From Alphaproteobacteria bacterium (GTDB taxonomy: Bacteria > Pseudomonadota > Alphaproteobacteria > Elsterales > Elsteraceae): a stretch of DNA of 32,094 bases. Both the position numbers and the translations under genes were made by a program. Shown here piece by piece: positions 1-7,678 of this stretch. Each line of letters begins with the position of its first letter. The first letter of the stretch is position 1. The notes under the pieces were generated by a model. The model saw only the letters and a list, made by a program, of their open reading frames with translations. It was not told where the DNA came from and ran no database searches. The stretch spans positions 1 through 32,094 of the forward strand of contig JAAFIC010000035.1 of NCBI GenBank assembly GCA_013298565.1, written 5' to 3'.

Positions 1-537
1 CGTGATGAAGGTGGAAGCGGTTCCGGCTAAAACGGTGGTCGCCGGCACTTTGATCGGCTGCAAGCCATTGATAGAGCCAACCCCGCCCGTAGCATCCCCC
101 GTGGTTGCGGTTCCGGCGGGAATGCCCAGCAGGGCAAAGCCCTTGGCATTCACCAGAAACCCATTCTTATCCACCGAAAAATCGCCAGCGCGCGTTACCA
201 GCCGTTCGGCGGTATTGGCAATCTGGCCCGTCGTGCCGTTAACGGCAGAGGCGACCGGAAAAAACCCGCGCCCTGAAATAGCGAAGTTGGTCGTGGTAAC
301 GGAGGCCGAGAGAATGCCCTGCTGATCAATGCGGCTGAACTGCGAAAAGGTAACGCCGCTGCCCACATCGTTATTCGAGGATTTTCCGCCCGCCACCAAA
401 TCGGCAAAGCGCGCATCGGAGTCCTTGAACCCTACCGTCCGGGAATTGGCGATGTTGTTGGAGAGCACGCCCATAGCGCTGCTCTGCGCGTTCATCGCGG
501 TTACGCCGGTAATAAGCGCTTTGCTGAAACCCATCAT
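1..537 (-). CDS. Flagellar hook protein FlgE-like paralogue, 5' part only
   Basis: The gene runs off the left edge, so only the first 179 codons are present, without a stop. The N-terminus carries the axial-protein signature NNIANSRTVGFK, followed by RIDQQG and a FAISGRGFF motif and then LVTRAGDFSVDKNGFLVN. These are the D0/D1 elements of the FlgE/FlgF/FlgG family. FlgE-type proteins polymerise into the hook that joins rod and filament outside the cell. It lies 69 bp downstream of a full-length flgE in the same direction and would be a tandem hook paralogue. Two ATGs adjoin (537 and 534), and the AAAGG upstream suits either. FlgF or another rod protein cannot be excluded without the C-terminus. 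Confidence 0.8.
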   Translation of the reverse strand, partial: MMGFSKALITGVTAMNAQSSAMGVLSNNIANSRTVGFKDSDARFADLVAGGKSSNNDVGSGVTFSQFSRIDQQGILSASVTTTNFAISGRGFFPVASAVNGTTGQIANTAERLVTRAGDFSVDKNGFLVNAKGFALLGIPAGTATTGDATGGVGSINGLQPIKVPATTVLAGTASTFIT

Positions 538-567
538 GGCACCTTTACGCTTCGGTCACGGGAGAAA

Positions 568-597
568 CCCCTCCCCGTGCCAAAGCACCGGGAGGGG
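568..597 (-). other. GC-rich hairpin between the two hook-protein genes
   Basis: CCCCTCCC-C-GTGC, a CAAA loop, then GCAC-C-GGGAGGGG forms a 12-bp stem broken by one C:C mismatch. It sits between the flgE stop codon and the start of the next flgE-like gene. In the minus-strand transcript it is followed only by a short T-run (TTTCTCC), so it is a weak intrinsic terminator at best. It could lower expression of the second paralogue or protect the flgE mRNA 3' end (inference). Confidence 0.5.
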
Positions 598-606
598 GTA
601 TTAGCG

Positions 607-2544
607 TTAACGCTTCAGGTTAATGATTTCCTGAAGCATTTCGTCGGACGTGGTGATCGTGCGGGAGTTGGCGCTATAGTTGCGCTGCGTCACAATCATA
701 TCGGTAAACTCTTCGGCCAGATCGACCGTGGAGTTTTCCAAAGCGTTGCTCTGAACCTGACCCGCGCCGCCGATACCGGAGAAGTTGGTTGTCGGCGATC
801 CCGAAGCATCGGTCTGGGCGTAGAGATTGCCGGAACGCGCGTCGAGACGGTTCGGATCGGCAAACGTCGTGATCGCCACGCGGGCAACGGGAAGCCGCTG
901 ACCATTATCGAACACCGCCCGCACCACGCCTTCTTTATCAACTGCAACGCCTGTTTTATAGCCGAAGCGCACGCCGTCTTGATTGATGAAGGAGGTTGCG
1001 AAAGCATCCGACTGCTGAGTCACGCCGTTTTTGGTGCCGACGGTACCGAAGTTGATGACGGGATTGAGAAGTGCTGCACCCGTGGAAGTTGGGAGAGAGA
1101 GATTCACACCAGAGGTAGCAACCGAACTATTCAAGCGAGCGGTCGCATTCGCACTAAATCCTTTTATAGAACCATTTTCGTTGAACGCCAATGAACCAAG
1201 GCGACTTGTAGGGCGTAAACGTCCAGGTACAGCTTCTGCAACAGTCGCTATATCCGCACCTGCGGCGACCGCGTTACCATCATACACCCAAGAATTTTGA
1301 GTCGTTCCAGTGATTGAGTCGACCGGGTTCCCGCTAGGGTCAGTCCGACCAATCATTGTCATCTTGGTGACGTAAACATCCCAAGTATTTGTCGCAGTTT
1401 TTATATAGGCCAGTTGCACATTATGACCCACCCCTAAGCTATCATAAAGGGTAACGTCGGATGTATAACCGGATTGAATGCCGCTACCGCCCGTTCCCGT
1501 CGCCAAATCGAGAGCAGCGCCCGTGCTGGTGGACGGGGTGCCTGTCGGCCCCGCCATACGAACAGCATATTGGCTATCGAGAACAGATGTTGGTGCGGGC
1601 GTGAGCGCAGCACCAGCCGCAAAAGAGCCTTTAATTTTGAATGACAACTGACCACCAGTGTTACCGGTGAACGGAAGCGTTGTACTGCTACCAGCTATGG
1701 TTGCATTGAAATCAAGTGTACCAGCAGAGCTTACATAACCTAATTGTACGATAGTAGTCGTTGGGGTTGTGTTGAGTTCAAGCTCCACATTGTAACCGTT
1801 CCCAACGGTAGCCCCAGGGCCGTTAACACCAGCGTCGCGAAATCTAACGATCGCATTGTAGTTGACGGCTGTCCCTGTTGGATCAACAGCGGGGTCGGTA
1901 ACGACAACAGCAGGAAAGATAACGTCTGCGGTTGACGGGAATGGAACCGCCGAAGTGGCGCCGAGGGTTACGGTATATGCGTTCGTCGGCGGTGCGCTGG
2001 TTGCAGGCAAATTCGCGCCAATCGAAACCGTTGCTGTCGCCTTCGCACTGCCCGTGATCGAGCCGACATTGATGGCACGCAACTGATCGACTGGCAAAGT
2101 TGCCGTTGGAATATTACCAGCCGCATCCGCCGGAACGCCCAGCAGATACTCACCGCTGGACGAGGTGAGGAAGCCTTCGGAGTTGGTTTTGAACGAACCC
2201 GCGCGGGTGTAAAGCCGTTCAGTCCCGGTCGGGACCGAACCGTTGGCGCTAACAGCCGTGGAAACAGCGAAGAAGCCGCGCCCGGCAATCGCGATGTCGG
2301 TCGTCGAGGCCGAGGCGTTGATAAGGCCCTGCTGGTCGATTAGCGCAACCGAATTGGCGCGCACGCCGCCGGGGGCATAGGAGCCAGTTGAGCCGGAGCG
2401 CGTTACCAGCGTTTCGAAATCCGCCACACTGCGCTTATAACCAATGGTATTGGCGTTCGCGATATTGTCCGAAATCATCGCCATGCTCGAGGCTTGCGAC
2501 TTCAGACCCGTTACACCCGCCTTCAGGGAGCCGTAGATGCTCAT
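607..2544 (-). CDS. flgE: Flagellar hook protein FlgE
   Basis: This 645-aa protein is the main candidate hook subunit, exported by the flagellar type III system and polymerised under the FlgD cap. The N-terminus has the axial motif ISDNIANANTIGYK and then GRGFFAVS and YTRAGSFKTNSEGFL. The C-terminus ends in TVDLAEEFTDMIVTQRNYSANS, the coiled D0 segment typical of FlgE. It is clearly longer than the roughly 400 residues of enterobacterial FlgE. The extra length is a Thr/Ser/Ala/Gly-rich middle (about residues 170-440), as expected for surface-exposed hook domains. The start at 2544 has an AGGAGAG ribosome-binding site 6 nt upstream. It lies 41 bp downstream of flgD and shares the fliK-flgD-flgE operon. 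Confidence 0.93.
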   Translation of the reverse strand: MSIYGSLKAGVTGLKSQASSMAMISDNIANANTIGYKRSVADFETLVTRSGSTGSYAPGGVRANSVALIDQQGLINASASTTDIAIAGRGFFAVSTAVSANGSVPTGTERLYTRAGSFKTNSEGFLTSSSGEYLLGVPADAAGNIPTATLPVDQLRAINVGSITGSAKATATVSIGANLPATSAPPTNAYTVTLGATSAVPFPSTADVIFPAVVVTDPAVDPTGTAVNYNAIVRFRDAGVNGPGATVGNGYNVELELNTTPTTTIVQLGYVSSAGTLDFNATIAGSSTTLPFTGNTGGQLSFKIKGSFAAGAALTPAPTSVLDSQYAVRMAGPTGTPSTSTGAALDLATGTGGSGIQSGYTSDVTLYDSLGVGHNVQLAYIKTATNTWDVYVTKMTMIGRTDPSGNPVDSITGTTQNSWVYDGNAVAAGADIATVAEAVPGRLRPTSRLGSLAFNENGSIKGFSANATARLNSSVATSGVNLSLPTSTGAALLNPVINFGTVGTKNGVTQQSDAFATSFINQDGVRFGYKTGVAVDKEGVVRAVFDNGQRLPVARVAITTFADPNRLDARSGNLYAQTDASGSPTTNFSGIGGAGQVQSNALENSTVDLAEEFTDMIVTQRNYSANSRTITTSDEMLQEIINLKR

Positions 2545-2585
2545 GATTCTCTCCTAGCCTCGAATGCTGCGATAAGTTCTGTGAA

Positions 2586-3554
2586 TTAGCCGCGAACGGC
2601 CACGATTTTGTCGAGTTTAATGTAAGCGTCTTGGCCGACTTGAAGCTGAACGCCGTCTTCCGTGCTACCAATGTCTTTCACGCGGTTCACGGTGGTCAGC
2701 TTGGCGTTGATCGGGTTGCTCTTTTCATCTGTAATCAGCTTGTCGTTAGCATCGTAGCCCAAGATCGACACACTGTAGGAGCCGGGGGTGACGGGGGCGT
2801 TCTTTTCGTCGCGCCCATCCCACACCACCGACTTGCGGCCTGCACCCGATTCGATCTTCAGCACGCGCACCAACGCGCCATCGGGGCTAAAGATACGCGC
2901 TTCGGCCCGGTTTACGGCGTTCTCGAACGTGTAACCAAAGCGCGGCTTCGCGGTTTCCGTCAGCGTGATCTTGCTGGTGGGCAGGTCAATCCCCACCGCC
3001 GCGCCCTGGGCATCGACCGCGCTCATGACCAGATTGTAGGTGCCAACGGGCAGCAGCGTGCCATCGTCCTTACGGCCATCCCAGGCAATTGTGTGGCTGC
3101 CCGATTTACCGTCTGCCGCAAGAGTACGAACAGTATTGCCGTTCGAATCCTTCAGCAACGCCGTAACCGTGCTAGCGTCTTTAGTCATCCAATAGCTAAT
3201 GCTGGCGGGCGATTCGACCGTTAGGGTGGAGCCTTCTGCTTCGACATTCTTGCCGATGTAGTTGGAGGCTTGCAAAACCTGCGCCGCTTGGTTGGAGGTC
3301 AGCAGCTTATCAAACTTAGCGTTCAAGTTGATTTGCTGTTCGACCTGGCTGAACTGCACCAACTGATTGGTGAACTCGCTCGAATCCGTCGGGTCCAACG
3401 GGTCTTGGTTTTTAAGCTGCGTGGTGAGCAGCTTCAGGAAATTATCGTAGGTCGAGGCCACCGAGTTACGCGAATCGATGGTTTTTTGCGATGCGCCCGT
3501 AAGCTCACTCGTGTTGGTGAACAGGCCCGCCGTTGTGCTGTTGGTGGTTGCCAT
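2586..3554 (-). CDS. flgD: Flagellar hook assembly (cap) protein FlgD with duplicated Ig-like module
   Basis: FlgD caps the growing hook and allows FlgE to polymerise; it is discarded when the hook is complete. The conserved N-terminal part is present: YDNFLKLLTTQLKNQDPLDP (residues 36-55) followed by SEFTNQLVQFSQVEQQ. The C-terminal part normally has one FlgD Ig-like domain within a tudor-like fold. Here two similar modules follow each other, marked by WDGRKDDGTLLPVGTYNL (158-175) and WDGRDEKNAPVTPGSYSV (245-262). This explains the 322 aa against about 230 in enterobacteria. The end (GVQLQVGQDAYIKLDKIVAV) fits the closing tudor-like strand. The gene is 29 bp downstream of fliK and 41 bp upstream of flgE. 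Confidence 0.93.
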   Translation of the reverse strand: MATTNSTTAGLFTNTSELTGASQKTIDSRNSVASTYDNFLKLLTTQLKNQDPLDPTDSSEFTNQLVQFSQVEQQINLNAKFDKLLTSNQAAQVLQASNYIGKNVEAEGSTLTVESPASISYWMTKDASTVTALLKDSNGNTVRTLAADGKSGSHTIAWDGRKDDGTLLPVGTYNLVMSAVDAQGAAVGIDLPTSKITLTETAKPRFGYTFENAVNRAEARIFSPDGALVRVLKIESGAGRKSVVWDGRDEKNAPVTPGSYSVSILGYDANDKLITDEKSNPINAKLTTVNRVKDIGSTEDGVQLQVGQDAYIKLDKIVAVRG

Positions 3555-3583
3555 GATGCTTCCTCTATTCCCCGACGGTCCCG

Positions 3584-5485
3584 TTAAATCCGAATATCAA
3601 TCACGCCCAAGCCGGGCACGACGCTTTGTTTAATCTGGGGCGCTATTTCGGGTTCTGCCGCAGCATCCCCCTCGTCGCGCCCATTGCCCCGGCCTTGGCG
3701 GCCTTCGCGGGCAAAGCGGTTATTTTCTTGCGCCTGCTCGCGCAGGGCGAAGTTCAGCGAATTCTGCTCCGGGTTCAGCCCGGCATCGCGCAACGCCTGT
3801 TCCAACTGCCCGGCATCGCGGCGCAATTGGTCTAGCGCTTCGGGATTATCGACCAGAACCATTGCCGTCATGCGGCCATCATCCCGCACGTTCACATCAA
3901 TCGTCACCCGGCCCAAATGTTCGGGGCGCAGGTCCATAATCACGCGGCCCCCGCCATTGGCAGCGGTTTCAACCAGGCGCGTGCCAACCTGCTGGATGAT
4001 GGGGGTTTGATAGACCGGCGCATTCGGGCGCGCGGCGGTTTTGGCGGCAGCGGAGGCCCCTTCGGTCGCCCCTGCCGCGTTGAACACTGCCGCTGTGGCC
4101 GCGCTTGGCGCGGTAGGCTTCGGCGCATCCGGCTGGCTGGCGACGGCGCTGGTGAGCGCTTCGGCAGCGGCGGCTTTCCCCATTACGGCCTTAAACGCCT
4201 GCATGGGGCCGGACAGCGAGGCTTCGTCCCGGATTAGGGAAACTTGAGTATCGGCAAAGCGCGCGGCCAACCGCTCGCCTGCCTGGGAGCGCTCTTGCGC
4301 CCGTTCGCGGCCCCGATCTGCGGGAGATTGGTCTTGGCGCGATTGCTCTTGCCCGGTGTCGGCATCCGGCGCGGGCGCAACATCGGCAGTCGGCAAGGCA
4401 GCCAGCGTGTCGGCATCCTGCTGCGTTGCTGTATCGGCCTGCGGCTTGGGGGCGGCGGGTTTGGCTTTAGACTGCGCGTCCACCACAACCGGGGCCACGG
4501 CGGCGGTTTGCGCTTCGGCGGAGGGTTGCGCGCTTTGCGCCGTCGTCGCGTCCGTCGCCTGCTGTGCGGGGGCCGTTTCGGCAGCGGCTTGCGCCACCGT
4601 TGCAACCGTTTCAGCCTTCGGCGTTACCACCGTGAGCGCTTCGATGACCGCATTGGCGGCAGGCTGCGCCGGGGTGGCTGCTTGTGGGGCCGGGGTTTGC
4701 GGGGCCGGGGTTTGCGCCGGGGCCGGGGCTTCAGTTTGCGGGGCTGCGGTCTTCGCTTGATCCGGCGTCATCGTCGCGACAGCAGCGACAAGGGCCTCCT
4801 CCATCAGCGCGGGCGGCAGGATAACCGGGTCTTGCTGCGAAAGGTCCACATCCACCGGAACCGCTTGAACGGACCCCGCCTGCGGTGCCGGGGCGGCTTG
4901 AGGCGCAACGAGGGTTTCAACCGGGAGCGGCAGCACGGGCAGCGGCGTTGCAACAACGACCGGGGCCTCGGGCGCGCTCTCTGTCTGGGTGTTCTCTGTT
5001 GGCGCGCTCTCAGCAGTTTCTTCCGGCACCTCGGTGGATGCGGCGGTGTCGCTCATCTCGGTCGGCGTTACTGAAGCGGCGGCAGGCGTTTCGTCAGGCT
5101 TAGGCGCGGCCTCAGTCCCGGCAATATTTGCCGCCTGTTCAGGGCGGGCGGACCCTTGCGGGTTCGCAGCAGGCTTATCGTTCGGCGCTTTCGATGGTTC
5201 AGCCGCAGCGGACGCCTCTTGCTGAGGCGTCGTCGGTTCTGCTGCCGTATCCCGAACATCGGCACTCGGGTTCTTGGGCGCGTCAGGGGCGCGGTTAGCG
5301 GCCTTCGGTGCAGGCTTCTCGGCGGGGGCGGCGCGGTTGGTCGCCTCTAGCAACGACTCGAAATGACGCACAGACTCGGGCGCGGCCCGGCCTTTCACCT
5401 TCGTCGCATCGGTGCTTGCGGAAACCCCCGCGAAGCCCAGTCCTAAGCGATCTACCTGCGATGTCTTAACCGGCGTGGAAGCCAT
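3584..5485 (-). CDS. fliK: Flagellar hook-length control protein FliK
   Basis: FliK is a secreted ruler that measures hook length and switches the export apparatus from hook to filament substrates. This 633-aa protein has a long low-complexity region rich in Ala, Pro, Gln and Thr (about residues 40-480), as in other FliK proteins. A conserved C-terminal Flg_hook domain follows (about 500-584), containing GGGRVIMDLRPEHLGRVTID and then LDQLRRDAGQLEQALRDAGL. The last 49 residues are charged and Arg/Glu-rich. The strong Ala/Pro bias creates many long open frames on other strands that are not genes. It is the first gene of the hook operon, and a sigma-54 promoter lies 35 bp upstream of its start. 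Confidence 0.9.
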   Translation of the reverse strand: MASTPVKTSQVDRLGLGFAGVSASTDATKVKGRAAPESVRHFESLLEATNRAAPAEKPAPKAANRAPDAPKNPSADVRDTAAEPTTPQQEASAAAEPSKAPNDKPAANPQGSARPEQAANIAGTEAAPKPDETPAAASVTPTEMSDTAASTEVPEETAESAPTENTQTESAPEAPVVVATPLPVLPLPVETLVAPQAAPAPQAGSVQAVPVDVDLSQQDPVILPPALMEEALVAAVATMTPDQAKTAAPQTEAPAPAQTPAPQTPAPQAATPAQPAANAVIEALTVVTPKAETVATVAQAAAETAPAQQATDATTAQSAQPSAEAQTAAVAPVVVDAQSKAKPAAPKPQADTATQQDADTLAALPTADVAPAPDADTGQEQSRQDQSPADRGRERAQERSQAGERLAARFADTQVSLIRDEASLSGPMQAFKAVMGKAAAAEALTSAVASQPDAPKPTAPSAATAAVFNAAGATEGASAAAKTAARPNAPVYQTPIIQQVGTRLVETAANGGGRVIMDLRPEHLGRVTIDVNVRDDGRMTAMVLVDNPEALDQLRRDAGQLEQALRDAGLNPEQNSLNFALREQAQENNRFAREGRQGRGNGRDEGDAAAEPEIAPQIKQSVVPGLGVIDIRI

Positions 5486-5519
5486 GATCTGCCATCTCCA
5501 TCAGCGTTGCCCCTAGCAC

Positions 5520-5536
5520 TGCATGTTGCGTGCCAA
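5520..5536 (-). promoter_or_regulatory. Sigma-54 (RpoN) promoter of the fliK-flgD-flgE operon
   Basis: Read on the minus strand the site is TTGGCACGCAACATGCA. It matches the TTGGCACG-N4-TTGCA consensus at every fixed position but one (ATGCA for TTGCA), with GG and GC separated by exactly 10 nt. Transcription would start about 12 nt past the GC, inside the short leader before fliK at 5485. RpoN control of hook genes, with an enhancer-binding activator such as FlbD, is established in other alphaproteobacteria. I did not identify the activator site. Confidence 0.85.
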
Positions 5537-5690
5537 TCTGAACAAAGCCTCTGATCCATCTGATAAATAACAGATAATTATGAGATGCGCGAGGGGAAAT
5601 TAGAGAGGCGGTCTCGAAAATCCGCCGCGCGGACCGGAATCCCCCTGGCGTAACAGGCGATTCGGGAACTTCTTGCCCAGTGGAATTGTG

Positions 5691-6248
5691 CTAAGGCGTT
5701 GACATAAACGCTGGGGAGGGGTTGAGCAGGCCCAAAATGATATGATCGACCCACGCATCATCAAGCCGCCAATAGCGCGGCAACCGCGCTTCCACCGCCC
5801 ACCCGGCCTTGATGAACGCCCGCACCGAGCCGTCATTCCCGCCGTAGCAGCCTGCATATAAACGGTTGAGGCGAAGGGTTTCAAAAGCATAGCGGGTGAG
5901 GGCGGTAATCGCTTCGGTGGCAAGCCCGCGCCCCCACACGGTTTTATCGCCAATGAGCAAGCCAATATCGCCGCGCGCGTGCTCCCGACTCACGGGGCCG
6001 AGCTTGATATTGCCAACGTGCCGCCGGTCTTCTTTCAAAAACATGCCGAGCAGCAGCGCATCGGGGTTGTCGTTCATGCTGCGAATGAAGCCCGCTAGGC
6101 TTTCCGGCGTGTGCTGCCCGAAGCGCGCTTCAAGAAACCGCAGGATTTCGGCATCCTGCATCCAGCTTAAATAGGGGCCACTGGCGGCGGTTTCATCGAG
6201 CACGCGCAGCCAGAGTTGCGGAGTTTCGAGAGCGCCCGTGACCATCAT
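5691..6248 (-). CDS. GNAT-family N-acetyltransferase (RimJ/RimL type)
   Basis: A 185-aa acetyl-CoA-dependent acetyltransferase. It opens with LETPQLWLRVLDETAASGPY, has HVGNIKLGPVSREHARGDIG in the middle, and carries the acetyl-CoA pyrophosphate-binding loop VWGRGLATEAI. It ends with an AFETLRLNRL...GNDGSVRAFIKAGW segment typical of the RimJ/RimL branch. The frame is open further upstream, but ATG 6248 is preferred because it lies just after the HisF-like stop and has AGGA about 9 nt upstream. It is the last gene of the amidotransferase-hisH-hisF unit, so a sugar amino group is a plausible substrate (inference). PseH function is possible but not shown, since another PseH-like domain exists at 28127-29593. 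Confidence 0.8.
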   Translation of the reverse strand: MMVTGALETPQLWLRVLDETAASGPYLSWMQDAEILRFLEARFGQHTPESLAGFIRSMNDNPDALLLGMFLKEDRRHVGNIKLGPVSREHARGDIGLLIGDKTVWGRGLATEAITALTRYAFETLRLNRLYAGCYGGNDGSVRAFIKAGWAVEARLPRYWRLDDAWVDHIILGLLNPSPAFMSTP

Positions 6249-6258
6249 CGCCGTTATC

Positions 6259-7017
6259 CTATCGCCGCAACACATGGCCGCAGCCCAGCAGATACTGGCG
6301 CAGCTTTACGATATTATTATCGGAGAAAACCAGCATCGTGCCTAGCCCCAGCGCCTCCACTCCCGCCGCCATTGCGGCATCGAGGTGATCGAGGGTTCCG
6401 GCCCCGCCTTCCAGAATAATCGGCACCGACACGGCATCGGCAATCGTGCGATATAGCTCAAGATCGAAGCCCGCCCGCGTGCCTTCCCGGTGAACCGCCA
6501 TCAGCCGAATTTCGCCCGCGCCGCGATCCACCGCTTCCTTCACCCACGCGACCGGGGTTCGATCTGCCACGATCCCGCCCGTCCGGTAATCATAGAGAGC
6601 GTAAGTGCCGCTCTCATCCTGGGTTACATCCAACCCCAGCACCACGGCTTGCGCGCCAAAGCGGCGGGCGACGGTATCGAGCAACGCGGGCGTATCGAGC
6701 GCAGGGGCGCAGAAAGCCAGCTTATCGGCCCCCGTGTGCATCGCTTTTTGGGCGATATCGAAGCTCGTAAGCCCGCCGCCCAACGTAAGCGGCATCGTGC
6801 ATTCTTCGGCGACTTTGGCGAACGCGATAAAATCTGGCGCGCGGCCTTCGCGGCTGGCGTCGATATCGACCAGCAACACTTCGTCGGCATCTTGGGCGGC
6901 GTGCGCGCGGGTAATGCTGGGTGGGTTGCCCGCGTCCCGATGCTCGCCATAGCGAACGCCTTTCACAAGGCGGCCCTGGCGCAGCAGCAACGTGGGGATT
7001 AGGCGGCGGGTGAGCAT
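6259..7017 (-). CDS. HisF-like synthase subunit, non-histidine type (HisF2 family)
   Basis: A 252-aa (beta/alpha)8 barrel of the HisF family. Asp130 (VVLGLDVTQ) is conserved at the exact canonical number. Position 11 of the barrel, normally the catalytic Asp of imidazole-glycerol-phosphate synthase, is Leu (TLLLRQGRLVKG), and position 176, normally Asp, is His (MAVHREGT). This argues against a role in histidine synthesis. In Pseudomonas O-antigen loci a HisH2/HisF2 pair works beside the amidotransferase WbpG, with HisH supplying ammonia. Here HisH-like and WbpG-like genes lie immediately upstream. The likely role is therefore ammonia delivery for making an acetamidino group on a sugar. Start ATG 7017 lies 7 bp after the hisH-like stop; a longer in-frame extension overlapping hisH is less likely. 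Confidence 0.85.
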   Translation of the reverse strand: MLTRRLIPTLLLRQGRLVKGVRYGEHRDAGNPPSITRAHAAQDADEVLLVDIDASREGRAPDFIAFAKVAEECTMPLTLGGGLTSFDIAQKAMHTGADKLAFCAPALDTPALLDTVARRFGAQAVVLGLDVTQDESGTYALYDYRTGGIVADRTPVAWVKEAVDRGAGEIRLMAVHREGTRAGFDLELYRTIADAVSVPIILEGGAGTLDHLDAAMAAGVEALGLGTMLVFSDNNIVKLRQYLLGCGHVLRR

Positions 7018-7024
7018 GAAGCGG

Positions 7025-7651
7025 CTAAACTTTCCAGCGCATGAAATGAGCGATGAGCTTTTCGCCCTCAACCTGGCTTTTTTCCGGGTGAAACTGCGTG
7101 GCGAACACGGTTTCGGTGCGAATGGCGGCAGGCACCAAGCCCTCGTACTCGGCTTCCCCCGCGATAACCGCCGGATCAAGCCCGCTCATTTCATAGGAAT
7201 GCGCGAAATAATAGAAGGTGTCGCGGTCCAGAATGCCCGGCGGCGGCGCGGCCCCGCCTGCGGGCTTATGCACCTTGTTCCAGCCCATATGCGGCACCCG
7301 GCGGCCCGGTTTTTCTTCCAGCCGCGTGACTTTGCCCGCCACCCAGCCAAGGCCCTGGTGAACGCCATATTCGTGCAGTTCTTCCGCGAGAAGCTGCATG
7401 CCAACGCAGATGCACAGCATGGGGGCACCGCGTTTGCGCACGGCTTCGTTCAGCGCTTCCACATAGCCGCCCGCGCGCAAGCGGTCCATTGCGGTGCCAG
7501 CAGCACCAACGCCGGGCAGCAGAATACGATCCGCCTGAAGCAAATCCTCCGGCCCCCGGCTAAGATCGGCATCCCAGCCCGCCCGCCACACGGCTTGCTT
7601 TACCGAGGCGATATTGCCCGCGCCATAATCGACGATAATAAGGTCACTCAT
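7025..7651 (-). CDS. HisH-like glutamine amidotransferase subunit (HisH2 family)
   Basis: A 208-aa class I glutamine amidotransferase that would release ammonia from glutamine and pass it to the HisF-like partner. It starts with IIVDYGAGNIASVKQA. It has the nucleophile elbow CICVGMQLL, with Cys82 as the predicted nucleophile and Cys80 where Gly is usual. The rest of the triad is His188 and Glu190 in TQFHPEKSQ. LLPGVGAAGTAMDRL matches the HisH oxyanion region. It sits 27 bp downstream of the sugar amidotransferase and 7 bp before the HisF-like gene. The pairing with a HisF copy lacking Asp11 and with a PseA/WbpG homologue points to sugar modification, not histidine synthesis. Confidence 0.88.
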   Translation of the reverse strand: MSDLIIVDYGAGNIASVKQAVWRAGWDADLSRGPEDLLQADRILLPGVGAAGTAMDRLRAGGYVEALNEAVRKRGAPMLCICVGMQLLAEELHEYGVHQGLGWVAGKVTRLEEKPGRRVPHMGWNKVHKPAGGAAPPPGILDRDTFYYFAHSYEMSGLDPAVIAGEAEYEGLVPAAIRTETVFATQFHPEKSQVEGEKLIAHFMRWKV

Positions 7652-7678
7652 CGGCTGGGTTCTCCGGGAAAGAGGGCG

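Noticed and set aside
4244-5074. Long open frame on the plus strand across fliK (276 codons, Arg/Gly/Leu-rich)
   Set aside because: It is the complement of the Ala/Pro-rich repeat of FliK; the composition is artefactual, no ribosome-binding site is seen, and the minus-strand frame has the Flg_hook domain.
6259-7017. Reading the HisF/HisH pair as histidine biosynthesis genes
   Set aside because: No other his gene is present, HisF lacks Asp11 and Asp176, and a PseA/WbpG-type amidotransferase is adjacent.
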